From positions 1,488,001 through 1,552,000 of the forward strand of contig JAPDOI010000107.1 in the NCBI GenBank assembly GCA_029168955.1: DNA of 64,000 nucleotides, in the 5' to 3' direction. This document shows, one piece after another, positions 54,922-64,000 of this stretch; the stretch's first letter is position 1; every line of letters begins with the position of its first letter. Below the pieces are notes generated by a model. It was not told the DNA's origin, searched no databases, and saw only the letters and a list, made by a program, of their open reading frames with translations. This stretch comes from Aplectana chamaeleonis (Eukaryota; Nematoda; Chromadorea; Rhabditida; Cosmocercidae). The position numbers were made by a program, and so were the translations under genes.

Positions 54922-57900
54922 GTAAGTCACATAGCTATTTAGGTATTTCACGTATCGTCGATATGGTTTCTTCCAGGGGTTTCCTATCACACTCAAGGAG
55001 TCGAATGTGAACCGCACGGTCAGTTGAAATACTTTCGTTTCTTTTCCATCGCTGATTACCTGCAAACACGATTTCCAGGTGGGGATATGTGACAAGTCGC
55101 TTTGGACGTGGTGCGTTGAGGCAACTCTGGAGTTGCATCGTATTGTTTCTGACCTTTTCCCTGAGGTTCGGGATGAAACTCCTAGTCGATTGATGCGACT
55201 CGTTCTCGCTGACTGTGTGGGTCGAGCACTTCAACCGAATTGGAACACGCAGTTTGTAACACAGCAAGATGTAAGTGTCCTCCAGGCTTCGCAGTCAACT
55301 ATTTCATATCAGTGTAAGAAGATCAACTGAAAGAAATGCAGTGTTGTGCCAGACTAGTTTTTCGTTGTTCAAGGTGTGCTGAAACTGGCTTGTTCATCAG
55401 GAAAAATCAAATCAAAACCGGCCTTCTGCTCAACAATTTCTCATATAGAATTTGATTTTCTCCCATTGCAGATGTACAGTTCGCTGTCGGCAATCGGCTT
55501 ACCGTCATCTAATGATGATGGGGAAGATGTCGTGTTGAGTGGCGTTACGCTCGCTATAGAGGCCCTCAGCCAACTGAGTGACGCTCAAATCAGGGGAGAT
55601 TCCTGCGGAGCTTCATCATCACGTGAGTTATATCAAGTGAAGAATTATACTAGTGGAAGATTGTGCTATGCTTGAGCCTCATAGATTTTCACAGTGGATG
55701 CAGATACAATGGAGTCTGCAAACGTCTATTGGCTGTTTCAATAGTTATACTAATCGTTCCCATCGCATTTGTTCTATGTGCTTCTTAATGTCGTTTTTTC
55801 ACGCTAAATAACGCTACCTACGATGTCTTATTTCATCGATACTGTGCATTGTTATTACCGTCCACATCGGTGTGAAATAGCCATTGCAGACCACCGCTGT
55901 TGCAGCACAAAGCTCGGAATAATTGTGTGGGGCGAAGGTTAATAGGCCCGGAACCCAGTGTACAAGGGTATATCTGAGTATGGGATTTCTCACGACGTTG
56001 TACTCACGCAGAAAATGAAGGTCATATGAGTATGACCTTCATTGGCTGATCGGCAACGTTTTGCTGAGGGGGATATCTGCGTGAGTACACCGTCGTGAGA
56101 AAAAACAGCGCAGTCTGAAGACATATATAGGCAGGCTCAGCTCTATCATATACCCTCGTCAAAAGATGACAACCGACTGAAGCAAGCTGGGTGGCCTGGC
56201 TGGTGTTATATTGCGGGTGTTGAAAAATAGAGGTCGCTCATTCCCTTCTAGGTGGTGTTGTTTGTCGGGAAGAAGTTCAATCCCGATGGAGAGTGGAGTC
56301 AAAAGTGTTATTGGCCTAAGATCAGTGAAGAACAAACGTACAGTTTACCACAATGTTAAAAGGACATGGTACGGTTGCGGTCACACACTAAAACTACGGT
56401 GGAAGACGCCAGATTTCATTATCGATCGACAGCACAGCTGATTTTCTGGGTGAGTTACGGTTTTTCTTTTTTTTCTTGTTTGCTTCGGCATTGTTTTTAT
56501 TTCTGTCTGTTATACTATTATGAAAAGGGGCTTTTCTTGGTGTGCGAGAGGAATTTGCCGTTTTTTTCGATTCCAAAACAGAATTTTGAAATAAAAAACA
56601 CTTCGAAGCCCGAACAAACGGCTAAATTCCCTCACGCACTAAGAATTCCTCCTATTCGCAATATTCAAACAGTCAGAAACAAAAATAATATCGAAGCAAA
56701 CATGAAAAAAAAAGAAAACCGTAACTCACCCAGAAAATCAGCTGTACTGTTGATCGATAATGAAATGTGGCGTCTTCCACCGTAGTTTTAGTGTGTGACC
56801 GCAACCTCACCAGGTCCTTTTAAAATTGCGGTAAACTATATCTGTTTCGAAGAAATTTCTATAGAGGGCCGCCAATTAACGCTATTCGAATGAATTGCTG
56901 GGAACTGCAGACGTATCCCGTCTTCTATAATTTTGGAGTACCCTGTCTCGTCGTTCCGACGAGTCGATACTAGGATCAGGATACTGTATTATGACTGCGT
57001 GTCTTCTTTTCTATAAGCATGCAGTGAGGTTGGAAAACATGCCATGAAGTATACATATGAGCATGCAGCTTTGTGCTCTTGCTTTTGGCCGGACGTTTTG
57101 GATTATTGCTCTCTTGCTCGTGCTCCTGACCATACGCTCTGGATTATCGCCTGTGCCTGCTCTATATTGGTTAGCTAGTGTTCATCGGGCGTACATTTTG
57201 TGCTGCTCGTGCTCGTGCACAAACCCTGGATGTAGCTGGATGATTGCTATTGTGAAATCACAACAGTACATCGCTTCCAGGCTAAGTTAACTATCCCCCG
57301 TCCTCATCGTCCGTCAGGGTTGAGCAGGCCGTTGCGCCAATTTTCAGCGGAGCTGCAACTCCCCCCTGGTGACCAAAATTCTGTGAAAATTTCTAAAATT
57401 CTAACGTTCAAGAAGAAAACGGAGAAAAATCCAAAAGCTCAATAGAATTACCTCGGAGCTCCTCTATAGGAAAAGTATTTCTTTTCTATGTGAATTTGAC
57501 TATCACAAAAAAACCTTTAAAAAACAAAACAAAACCTAAAACAATTTATTGAGACGAAGAGTGAAATGTCTCATTTGCCTCGCAAATTTCATGAGGGCCT
57601 CTGCAGATACAGCTGTTCAAGGCGACTATTGCAGCCCTATTTCGGCTTACCAAGTAGCTTGAAGAAAATCCGCTTTTGCTCCGAAGTTCTCGCAACCCTC
57701 CTCCCCCTAATTTTCATTTTTTTACAAAAGTTTTAAAAAAATTCTACGACCCCCCGTCGCACCGAGTCGCAACCCTGCTTGACCCTGTCGTCCGTTCAAC
57801 AGGTTGGGAACCGATCTGGGTTCGGTGATCATTCATCCCAGAAACCATTGAACCGCGACTAACACCACCGACACCCATAGCCACGCATGCGATGACATCA

Positions 57901-60170
57901 GAACTATGCTCGAAGAAGAAATTACAATGTTAGACGCAATTCAGTCCTCTCTGCAGTATTAATATTCAAGGTGTGTAAGTGTTGGGTTGGCCAACATGCA
58001 GCCACGTAATAGTTTGGTGGAGTGTTAAATAAATTCACAAAATGACGTAGGCATGTACCCCAGTGATACTTTGCGTTCCCTATTGAAGGTTGGTGCAAAC
58101 TCGGGACCATATGCTATAACATAGGTGCACCTTCTTTGCACCAATTCTCGACGGGATCGCAAAGTGTCACCAGGATCCATGCCGCTTGTACAGGCTATGA
58201 AACGGCGAAATTCACTGTCTTCCTATGCGTGCTGGTGCGGAGCGGAGGTTAGAGACAGTGAGAGAGCGTAGGGCAGACGGAGGCCGATGCGTCGCGCGCG
58301 CCGCTCGCGCTTCGAATGATGTGAATTACGACGCTTTATAGAGGGTAGCTGGTGTGCCTTATAATGGCATAGTCAAACGCGAAAGAGGTATTCTAGAAAA
58401 TCTAGATGCTGTAGTAATTTAGGAAGTAGCTATTTCGGTTATTTCCAGCGCTTATCCTATTAATTCTGGCGTAAACGTTCCACCATCATTGGGAGGAGTG
58501 GGGAACAAAAATTTGGAGGTATCCTTTAGATATGATACTCGCTGTAATGGTAGTTTTAGGGGAGAAGCTAGCTTTGTCGCCTCTGCCGAGCGTTTCGTGT
58601 TCTACCGCGAACAACAATCGCGCAACGAAACATATTCTGCGTGGAATTAAGAAGAGGAATTTTGATTCACACTTCTCACTAGAAAGCCTCTTATTTCATC
58701 GGTTGACGGGTAGAAGTTATCTGACGTTTTTTTTTTCAATACTTTCCAGAGGAAAGTGGTGAGGTCAAGCGTAGAAGTAGCTTTGGTCGTATTCCGAAGT
58801 GCTGGGAGTGTCCTTCAACCTCTACAACCTCAGCAGAGTCGGAAAGGAAAGCTGTTGAGAATTGTGGATCTATAGTGATCTTCACTTCATATACTGAGTA
58901 CTTTCAGCTTCCTAATTTTTTATCGTTTTCGAGGTATTGGCGTCTAACTCTTTTGGTTTTAGCCATGCGCGTGTGAATGAGTTGGAGAATGAAGTAGCAG
59001 ATATGATCAGTTCTCGAAATAGGATTATCAAGTCTTTGCAGGATAGCACGTGGGTTCCTACTGGAATGATATTTTGTACTCATGAGTGCGGGTCAGGAGC
59101 ATGCGGATCGTTGTGTAGGACATCAAAGGTGCTACGATCCCCTCCCCTTGGTGACAAAAATTTTCGGGAATCTTCAAGATCCCCTCTTCAAATTTTCGTT
59201 TTTCCGAAATTCTTACGATCCCACTCGAAATTTTCATTTTTTGGCTAAAATTTTCTCATTTAACCCGGCCACCCGTTAGAAATTACGCTCAGCACCCGGC
59301 CCTGGCCCGAATTAGGCAGAGCGCTGCAGACAAAGAAGCGACCCAGCTCGAAAAAGAGCCGACCTCTTCTACTGAAAATAAATATGATAAATCGTAAGGA
59401 CTAACTTTCTCTTTAAAAGAAACATTTTAGCATTCTAAATGACCCCGCTACAGTTCTTAATCCACCTGTTGTATGATCATGGCGGCGTGGAACCAGTTTG
59501 TGCCAGGGCTTTGTAGACGTGTGAGGACAAATTCGTCTATGGAAACGCTACCACACCCACTTTTGTCCTTCCATGGAATCATGGGATTCTTAAACGCGCC
59601 CTTGATTACATACGAGTGACATCGGTTGCCTCTCACCACAAATAGCTATTAGCTTCATAGAACCCAAGCTGTGCGACCACTTTTTCTCCCAATCGTATAC
59701 AACGCTGCATCTTGGTAATGTTGTGCTTCTAACTGCTCCTTTTTTTAAGGTTCTCTTGTATAAGCCGAGTGAAACTGTACATTATCAACATATATCCTGC
59801 CAATCAGCAAAGCAATGTGACGTCGAGACAGTTCAGGGAGTTGAGTTTGAAAGTAAACGTACCCTCTACCATTTCGTCTGTATCAATGTTTTTGATGCCC
59901 AATCTCAAATCGTCTTCGTACCATTTCTGTTAGGTCCGGCCCCGCCGCAGAAAGGAGAACAGTGTGCAGTTGTCACTTGTTGCGTAGATGAGACACCCCA
60001 AGGTGCATACAATAAGAGAAATTTGTCCAATGTTCAGTCACTAACAGAATCGGTTTATGGCGTTTAGTGATATTTTCATTAATCGCTAGCTTTAAGCGGC
60101 AAACTCCTCTAGTTCGTTAATGTTTGAGAGCATACAGGCAGTCTCCTCTGAAGGCTTTCTTACCCACAAG
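54847..60170 (+). CDS. INTS13: Integrator subunit 13 / asunder homologue, 5' part
   Basis: Exons are 54847-54921, 54977-55018, 55079-55270, 55472-55622, 58750-58897, 58963-59049, about 59750-59844 and probably 60097-60170. They give about 288 residues of a protein that is near 700 residues in animals, so the C-terminal part is missing and presumably lies beyond 64000. INTS13 belongs to the Integrator complex, which processes snRNA 3' ends and acts at promoters in the nucleus. Matches to the family from memory: HKVLVVLDHGPRFS for HKTVFVLDHCPYM, KSLWTWCVEATLELHRI for KSLWTCAVESAMEYCRI, LSAIGLP for LAAVGPP, and HARVNELENEV for HVRMLEDCVQE. The first residues form the start of the VWA-like domain. 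It probably sits downstream of FNTA in one operon. Confidence 0.88.
54977..55018 (+). CDS. INTS13: INTS13 exon 2
   Basis: A 42-bp exon encoding GFPITLKESNVNRT, phase 0 at both ends, with introns of 55 and 60 bp around it. The acceptor is TTTCTTCCAG. It lies where the animal protein has a poorly conserved linker. Confidence 0.75.
55079..55270 (+). CDS. INTS13: INTS13 exon 3
   Basis: Encodes 64 residues starting VGICDKSLWTWCVEATLE, then RLMRLVLADCVGRALQPNW. The donor is GAT|GTAAGT. KSLWTWCVEA and the later VLADCVGRALQPNW match KSLWTCAVES and IVSDSGAHVLNSW of the vertebrate protein. Confidence 0.93.
55472..55622 (+). CDS. INTS13: INTS13 exon 4
   Basis: Encodes MYSSLSAIGLPSSNDDGED, then VLSGVTLAIEALSQLSDAQ, ending one base into a codon. 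The acceptor is CCATTGCAG and the donor is CAC|GTGAGT. It matches ELMAALAAVGPP...ILHGLVAAVETL of the vertebrate protein. It is followed by a 3.1-kb intron with foldback elements. Confidence 0.9.
55985..56105. repeat. Nested hairpin
   Basis: ATGAAGGTCATA-TGAG-TATGACCTTCAT (56015-56042) is a perfect 12-bp stem, inside a longer foldback: TTCTCACGACGTTGTACTCACGCAGA pairs imperfectly with CTGCGTGAGTACACCGTCGTGAGAA. Confidence 0.75.
56341..56838. mobile_element. 498-bp almost perfect palindrome, MITE
   Basis: CAGTTTACCACAATGTTAAA at the left pairs with TTTAAAATTGCGGTAAACTA at the right; arms continue for about 245 bp (GCGGTCACACACTAAAAC, GATTTTCTGGGTGAGTTACG). TA lies on both sides. CAG ends and TA target suggest mariner mobilisation. 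Confidence 0.8.
57315..57787. mobile_element. MITE with CAGGGTTGAGCAGG ends, copy 2
   Basis: CAGGGTTGAGCAGG at the left, inverse CCTGCTTGACCCTG at the right. Shares TTGCGCCAATTTT and CGAGTCGCAACCCTGCT with 48066-48363. Confidence 0.75.
58040..58185. mobile_element. Foldback MITE, copy 2
   Basis: AGTGATACTTTGCGTTCCC pairs with GATCGCAAAGTGTCACC; the middle GGTGCA..ATGCTATAACATA..TGCACC is also self-complementary. Same family as 51590-51770. Confidence 0.65.
58205..58355. repeat. Repeat shared inversely with 15885-16020
   Basis: GGTGCGGAGCGGAGGTTA, GACAGTGAGAGAGCG, and TCGAATGATGTGAATTACGACG..TATAGAGGGTA are the inverse of the core of the long-TIR element in the mariner. Confidence 0.65.
58750..58897 (+). 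CDS. INTS13: INTS13 exon 5
   Basis: The acceptor is TACTTTCCAG. It encodes ESGEVKRRSSFGRIPKCW and ends AVENCGSIVIFTSYT, with the next codon split GA|C. ENCGSIVIFTS corresponds to the vertebrate NRGRIICITNA. The middle is serine-rich and looks like a lineage-specific insertion. Confidence 0.85.
58963..59049 (+). CDS. INTS13: INTS13 exon 6
   Basis: Follows a 65-bp intron. It encodes HARVNELENEVADMISSRN, then RIIKSLQDS. The donor is AGCAC|GTGGGT. It aligns with HVRMLEDCVQETIHEHN...LMQIQKC of the vertebrate family. Confidence 0.88.
59050..59749. other. INTS13 intron 6 (700 bp)
   Basis: 59118-59300 is related to the CTACGATCCCCTCCCC MITE family. The rest is unassigned. Confidence 0.5.
59750..59844 (+). 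CDS. INTS13: INTS13 exon 7 (3' end uncertain)
   Basis: The acceptor is TTTTTTTAAG. In the frame required by exon 6 it reads TFSCISRVKLYIINIYPAN, then NVTSRQFREL, matching CELVLIHTYPVGE of the family. A longer 114-residue ORF in another frame covers the same bases but has the wrong phase. The donor is not clear; 59844 gives the phase needed for the next candidate exon, and 59852 is an alternative. Confidence 0.68.
60097..60170 (+). CDS. INTS13: INTS13 exon 8 (candidate)
   Basis: Open between the acceptor GCTTTAAG and the donor CACAAG|GTAACT. It encodes ANSSSSLMFESIQAV and SSEGFLTHK. FESIQAVSSEGFLTHK resembles TSEVHSVRAGRHLATK, which follows the IHTYP segment in vertebrates. It is short and divergent, so this is a moderate call. 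No later exon was identified. Confidence 0.45.
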
Positions 60171-60289
60171 GTAACTACTACATATTAGTCAGCTGGCCAT
60201 TCCGGATGAAATGTAATTTTCTAGGAAAGATTTCGACGTCGAATACGATTATGGTCTTCGCTAAAACCACTCTGAAAATGCACTAGCCG

Positions 60290-61260
60290 TTTTTCGCCAG
60301 ATTTTCGTACCTTTTGTACCTTACGAAACGCGCAATAGTGTTTGCGAAATCCGGAAACGGACCTCATAATTATGTTCAGTGTCCGAAGCTACCCAACTGA
60401 GCATATTTTGGACGAGGGCACATTTTCCAAATTTTGCATAGACTGAAAGCGTTTTGGACTTGTACGGATTTTCGGTTAGGCGTTTATCTATACCAATGAC
60501 AATGCTCTGAAAGCGTTTTTAAAAAATGTTCCAGATTTGACTCATAACCTCACAGGTGGGTTATTTGGGGCGCTGATCACGAATTGTGGGTTTGTTTGAC
60601 GATTCTCCGAAGTCTTCGACTTGATTCGTTCAAAGCTTCCCATCGTGGGAAAATTTGGGGGCGAATTTCGACGATTTCCGGAGTGCTCCGACAGATATTA
60701 CTCGAGTTGTTCTCTGGGGGTGATTTGGTGTGCTGAACACGAATCTTAGGTTTGTTATCGATTTTCGACAGAATAAGGTAGATTACAGTATACGGTAGTT
60801 TGGTCAAAGTCTCAGATTTGACTCAAAAATTGAGGTTATTCGGGATGGTGAATACGAATTTAACGTTCTCTTGTCGGTTTTCGAAATACTAAGGTATGGT
60901 TAGGTCCGTGGCTCGTTTCCTCAAGAAAAACATTTATATCCAAACCGCGGCTGGCGCGGCGGTTTAAATCTCACTAGTGGCTGACTGATAATTACCAGTC
61001 AGATGCCGCTGAGATTTAAACCGCCTTGCCAGCCACGGTTTCAATTTGAATGTTTTTTCTTGAGGAAGCAAGCCACTGACCTAAATATAGGTTTTGCTCC
61101 TTAAATGGCATGGTACCCACCGTAACCTACAGTAAACCTCAGAATTTCGGCAAACGGACTCCAGATTTGTGTTTATCACTCTAGACTACCTCTACATACA
61201 AGTTTTGAGCCAAATCCGAAAACTTTTTTTAAGACACCCTGGAATTTTCATGAGGGAGGC
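60290..61260. repeat. Dispersed repeat resembling 16060-16660
   Basis: Shared blocks in the same order: GGGCGCTGATCACGAAT, TTCGAAGCT/TTCAAAGCT, GGGAAAA, TTTTCRAAATACTAAGGT, CCGTAACCTACAGTAAACCTC and GACTCCAGATT. It carries a palindromic MITE at 60897-61087 that the 16-kb copy lacks. Confidence 0.75.
60897..61087. mobile_element. Palindromic MITE (family P), copy 2
   Basis: TGGTTAGGTCCGTGGCTCG...TTTCCTCAAGAAAAA with inverse TTTTTCTTGAGGAAGCAAGC...CACTGACCTAAATA, GGCTGGCGCGGCGGTTTAAA core, TA on both sides (60895-60896, 61088-61089). Confidence 0.82.
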
Positions 61261-62182
61261 TGCCGCTAAGCATTACCTATCTTGCCGCTAAGCTTTGAAA
61301 AACACAACTTTTTCACAGTGGTTTTAGGCAGATGTCCAAGATTACAATCAGGTTCTACGCCAAAAACCGTTCTAGAAAAGTACATTTCATCCAAAATGGC
61401 CTGGCTGACTAAAAGGTAGCCCTCGAAAGCGTGATCCTCACTGCGTAAACGCAGTGCCAAAATATGAAAAAAATAGCAGGTAAATAAAAGGATAGCACGA
61501 CTCAGCATTCCTCGCGGCGCACTTCAGTGGAATGCCAGCCAGCTGGACGGGTGTCATTAAAGGCAGTGTTCACGATGAAAATCGTTTTTCTGTTTTTCCA
61601 CTTATCTTGAAAAGCGCCCCATGCTGATTTTAATGTCTCTGAAGTCGTTCGAGACCTTTTGGGAACGGAGTTATGGTCCCTCAAAAATTGAGCTAAGGAA
61701 AATGGTGGACGAGTTGTCCGAGGCTTGTAACTTCCGTCTTTTGCAGCCGATCTATGCGAGCTGACCTGAGTGAAGAGAGAAGCTGAGAATGAAGGGAAGA
61801 ACTGGCTAATGATTGGAAATCATCGCTCATCTGACGATCCGAGCATTCATTTGTTCACGTGGGTGGGCGTGTGATGCGCTTTCGGGGTTTGCCTTGCGCT
61901 CGAAGTGGCAACTTCGGGCTCTTTTGAAGCTTTTCCTGGCTTGTTTTCATGCGTTCTTTCGACGTCAGCGATACAGTATGCCCCTCCACTACCCATTCCT
62001 AGTGGAAACTGAAACACATTTTTTATCGTGAACACTGCCTTTAAGCAACCGAGACATAACGAAATCGTTTGTCAACGAGTTAGCAATCCGTGAACACCTT
62101 GTCTGAGAAGCAGTGAATATTATACGTGTTGCATCAATAACCCAGTTATCGCATACCTTCGATCTTCCGACTCTCTAGGAGA
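61261..62182. other. Unassigned sequence, possibly INTS13 intron
   Basis: Small ORFs only (for example 61266-61508 minus) with no recognised family. GCCGCTAAGC is repeated at 61263 and 61284. Confidence 0.35.
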
Positions 62183-62184
62183 TA

Positions 62185-63473
62185 CCAGGTTGTTCAATAA
62201 GTTTTGTCGGTCGATAAGAGAGGGAGTTTCTACTAGCCCAAATTATTTTTTGTTTTGTTGGTACACTCTTCATATGAATATATGTGTAGTTTCATTTCAA
62301 TCTGTCAATTCATTCTTTGTTTACAAGTCATTTAGTGTCGCCGTGTCACAGCAATGGAAAAAAATTGAATATCGTGCAGTGATAAAATTCTTATTTTTGG
62401 AAGGTGTAGCACCAAAAGAAATTCACGAACGAATGTTAAAAGTGTATAATGATTGTTCACCTACAATTAGAACAGTAGAAAGATGGGTTGCTGAATTCAA
62501 ACGTGGTCTTACAAGCCTTGAAGACGATCCACGTGAAGGACGTCCAAAAAGCGCATCAACACCAGAAATCATAGCCAAAATACAGGATTTGGTTTTGGAA
62601 GATCGTCGATTGACTGAGGGAGATTTAGTAGAGACTCTGAACATCTCATTAGGCAGTGTGAGCCATATTTTAAGTGAAATTTTGGGTTTTAGAAAGCTGT
62701 GTGCACAACGGGTGCCGCACTCGCTAACAATGGAACAAAAACACATTCAAATGCGACTTTCTCGGCAACATTTGGAGTGTTTTAAAAAATATAGAATGGA
62801 TTTTGTATGTCGATTCATCACTATGAGACTTGGGTCTGTCACCATGATCCTGAATCAAAACAAGAGTCTAAACAGTGGTGTGAACCTGGTTGTTCGGCTT
62901 CGAAACGAGTTCGTGTCCGGAAATGACCAAGAAGGGTATGGCATCAGTTTTTTTTTGGAATGCGAAAGGAATTTTGTTCGTGGATTACCTGCGAACTGGT
63001 AAAACTATCAATTCTGAATATTATTGCAACCTTTTGGACCAGTGGAAGGAAAAAATTCGTGAAAAAAGACCTGGTTTGCAGAAGAAAAAACCCTTCTGCA
63101 TCAGGACAATGCACCTTGTCACAAGAGCATTTTGACAATGGCTAAAATCCATGAATTAAAGTTCGAATTGTTGGAGCATCCACCGTATTCACCAGATTTG
63201 GCCCCCAGCGACTTCCATTTGTTTCCAGAACTCGAAAAGTTTATGCGTGGCAAGCATTTTTAATCAAATGAAGAGGTCATAACGGCTAACGGCAGTTGAA
63301 GCGTATTTTGCAGACCTTCCGGATCCTCACTTGAGGGATGAGATCCGCAGATTGGGGGATCGTTGGAGCAAGTGTATTAATGTTCAGGGAGATTATACTG
63401 ATAGATAAAGTGTATTTTGAACCATGAAAATGTGTTTTTCTTATCAAACGACAAAACTTATTGAACAACCTGG
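62185..63473 (+). mobile_element. Mariner transposon 2, intact ends
   Basis: Terminal inverted repeats CCAGGTTGTTCAATAAGTTT.. and the inverse end ..AAACTTATTGAACAACCTGG, about 27 bp, with TA on both sides (62183-62184, 63474-63475). Length 1,289 bp is normal for mariner. It lies downstream of the last INTS13 exon found, so perhaps in an intron of that gene. Confidence 0.93.
62354..63408 (+). pseudogene. Mariner transposase, frameshifted
   Basis: Reads WKKIEYRAVIKFLFLEGVAP (helix-turn-helix), TVERWVAEFKRG, DDPREGRPKSASTPE, SLGSVSHILSEILGFRKL, then VPHSL in place of the usual WVPH linker. Frameshifts near 62815, 62905 and 63095 break the catalytic part. Traces of the second Asp (QDNAP-like near 63100) and the third (LLEHPPYSPDLAPSDFHLF, 63169-63225) remain; this is the DD34D arrangement. 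It ends GDYTDR with TAA at 63406. A TAA also occurs after GKHF at 63262. Inactive. Confidence 0.88.
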
Positions 63474-63475
63474 TA

Positions 63476-64000
63476 AGCGATGATTTTCGATTTTCGCTCA
63501 ATTTTAGTAAGTCTTTGAGGGGCTATAATTCCGTTCCTAGGGGTTTTGTACGATTTCAAATTTACCATTGTAATCAGAATGACAGGTCTTCAGGACAGGT
63601 AGAAAAAATAGCAAGATGATCTTTGGGGTTGACTGTGCGTTTGATTCGCAGTCCAACCTCAAAATCGTTTCCCAATTCTCCTGCTTGTCTTGAAGGGAAC
63701 TTTGCGCTGATCTTAACGGTGTCCCCATAAATTGTCGGAACCCACTACGAATGAAGGTATGGCTTTTCAAAGATCGTGAATTTGGAATTCCGAAAGCGAA
63801 AATTCCGTGGACGAGTTCTCTCGGTCCTGTTCTTCCCCTCCGCCAACGCGTTAGCTAGATGTCTCACACGGAAACCAGAGATGCCCAGAGCTTCGGAGGC
63901 ATCTAGTCTAATTTTGACACGAGAATTTACGTAAATTACGGAAAGTTTAGCCTCAGTTGGTGAAATTTCAGCTATAGCGCCCGCATATTCTACGTAAATT
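63476..64000. other. Unassigned sequence
   Basis: No exon or known repeat is recognised. TTTACGTAAATT and TCTACGTAAATT occur near the end. Confidence 0.35.

Larger units (their letters stand above)
55623..58749. other. INTS13 intron 4 (3,127 bp)
   Basis: Holds a hairpin (56015-56042), a 498-bp palindromic MITE (56341-56838), the 57315-57787 MITE, a foldback MITE (58040-58185) and a repeat shared inversely with 15885-16020 (58205-58355). No coding is seen; the short ORFs are within repeats. Confidence 0.7.

Noticed and set aside
59723..60067. 114-residue plus-strand ORF as an INTS13 exon
   Set aside because: Its frame is not the one required by the donor at 59049, and its sequence has no INTS13 likeness, whereas the +1 frame gives VKLYIINIYP, which fits the family.

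Overview
This window is eukaryotic and most likely comes from a nematode, probably a clade V (rhabditid or strongylid, hookworm-like) species. The evidence is short introns of 42-65 bp with TTTTCAG-type acceptors, an SL-type trans-splice acceptor just before a start codon, two genes about 100 bp apart in operon style, and dense CR1-like, RTE-like, mariner and foldback elements. The species call is inference.

There are two host genes, both on the + strand. FNTA (protein farnesyltransferase/geranylgeranyltransferase-I alpha subunit) has nine exons from 13327 to 54593. All splice phases agree and the predicted protein has 336 residues. Four of its introns are large (0.97, 5.9, 5.6 and 24.6 kb) and packed with transposons; the last intron is 3.0 kb. 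About 100 bp after the FNTA poly(A) signal, INTS13/asunder begins at 54847. At least seven exons, probably eight, can be followed to about 60170; the rest was not found and probably lies beyond the window.

Layout. 1-13.3 kb, upstream of FNTA: copies of a 3.44-kb non-LTR retrotransposon (here LINE-A), a 1.05-kb tandem duplication, a LINE-B copy and foldback elements. 13.3-26.3 kb: FNTA exons 1-4, with introns holding a mariner that carries a 1.8-kb element with long terminal inverted repeats, a CR1-like element split by a LINE-C insertion, a LINE-B fragment and an almost complete minus-strand CR1-like element. 26.3-50.9 kb, FNTA intron 4: a hAT-like element, then one minus-strand RTE-like element (about 29.3-47.7 kb) cut into pieces by at least five later insertions. 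Target-site duplications and uninterrupted reading frames allow the order of events to be rebuilt. 50.9-54.6 kb: FNTA exons 5-9. 54.8-60.2 kb: INTS13. 60.2-64 kb: dispersed repeats and a mariner with intact ends.

No wholly new cellular system was recognised. The most notable material is the nested RTE with its insertion record, a full-length LINE-A copy with a 5' inversion, a 24-bp LINE insertion with an 11-bp target duplication, a 2A-like motif before a zinc finger in LINE-A, and the inferred FNTA-INTS13 operon. All family calls come from reading translations by eye; no database search was run.
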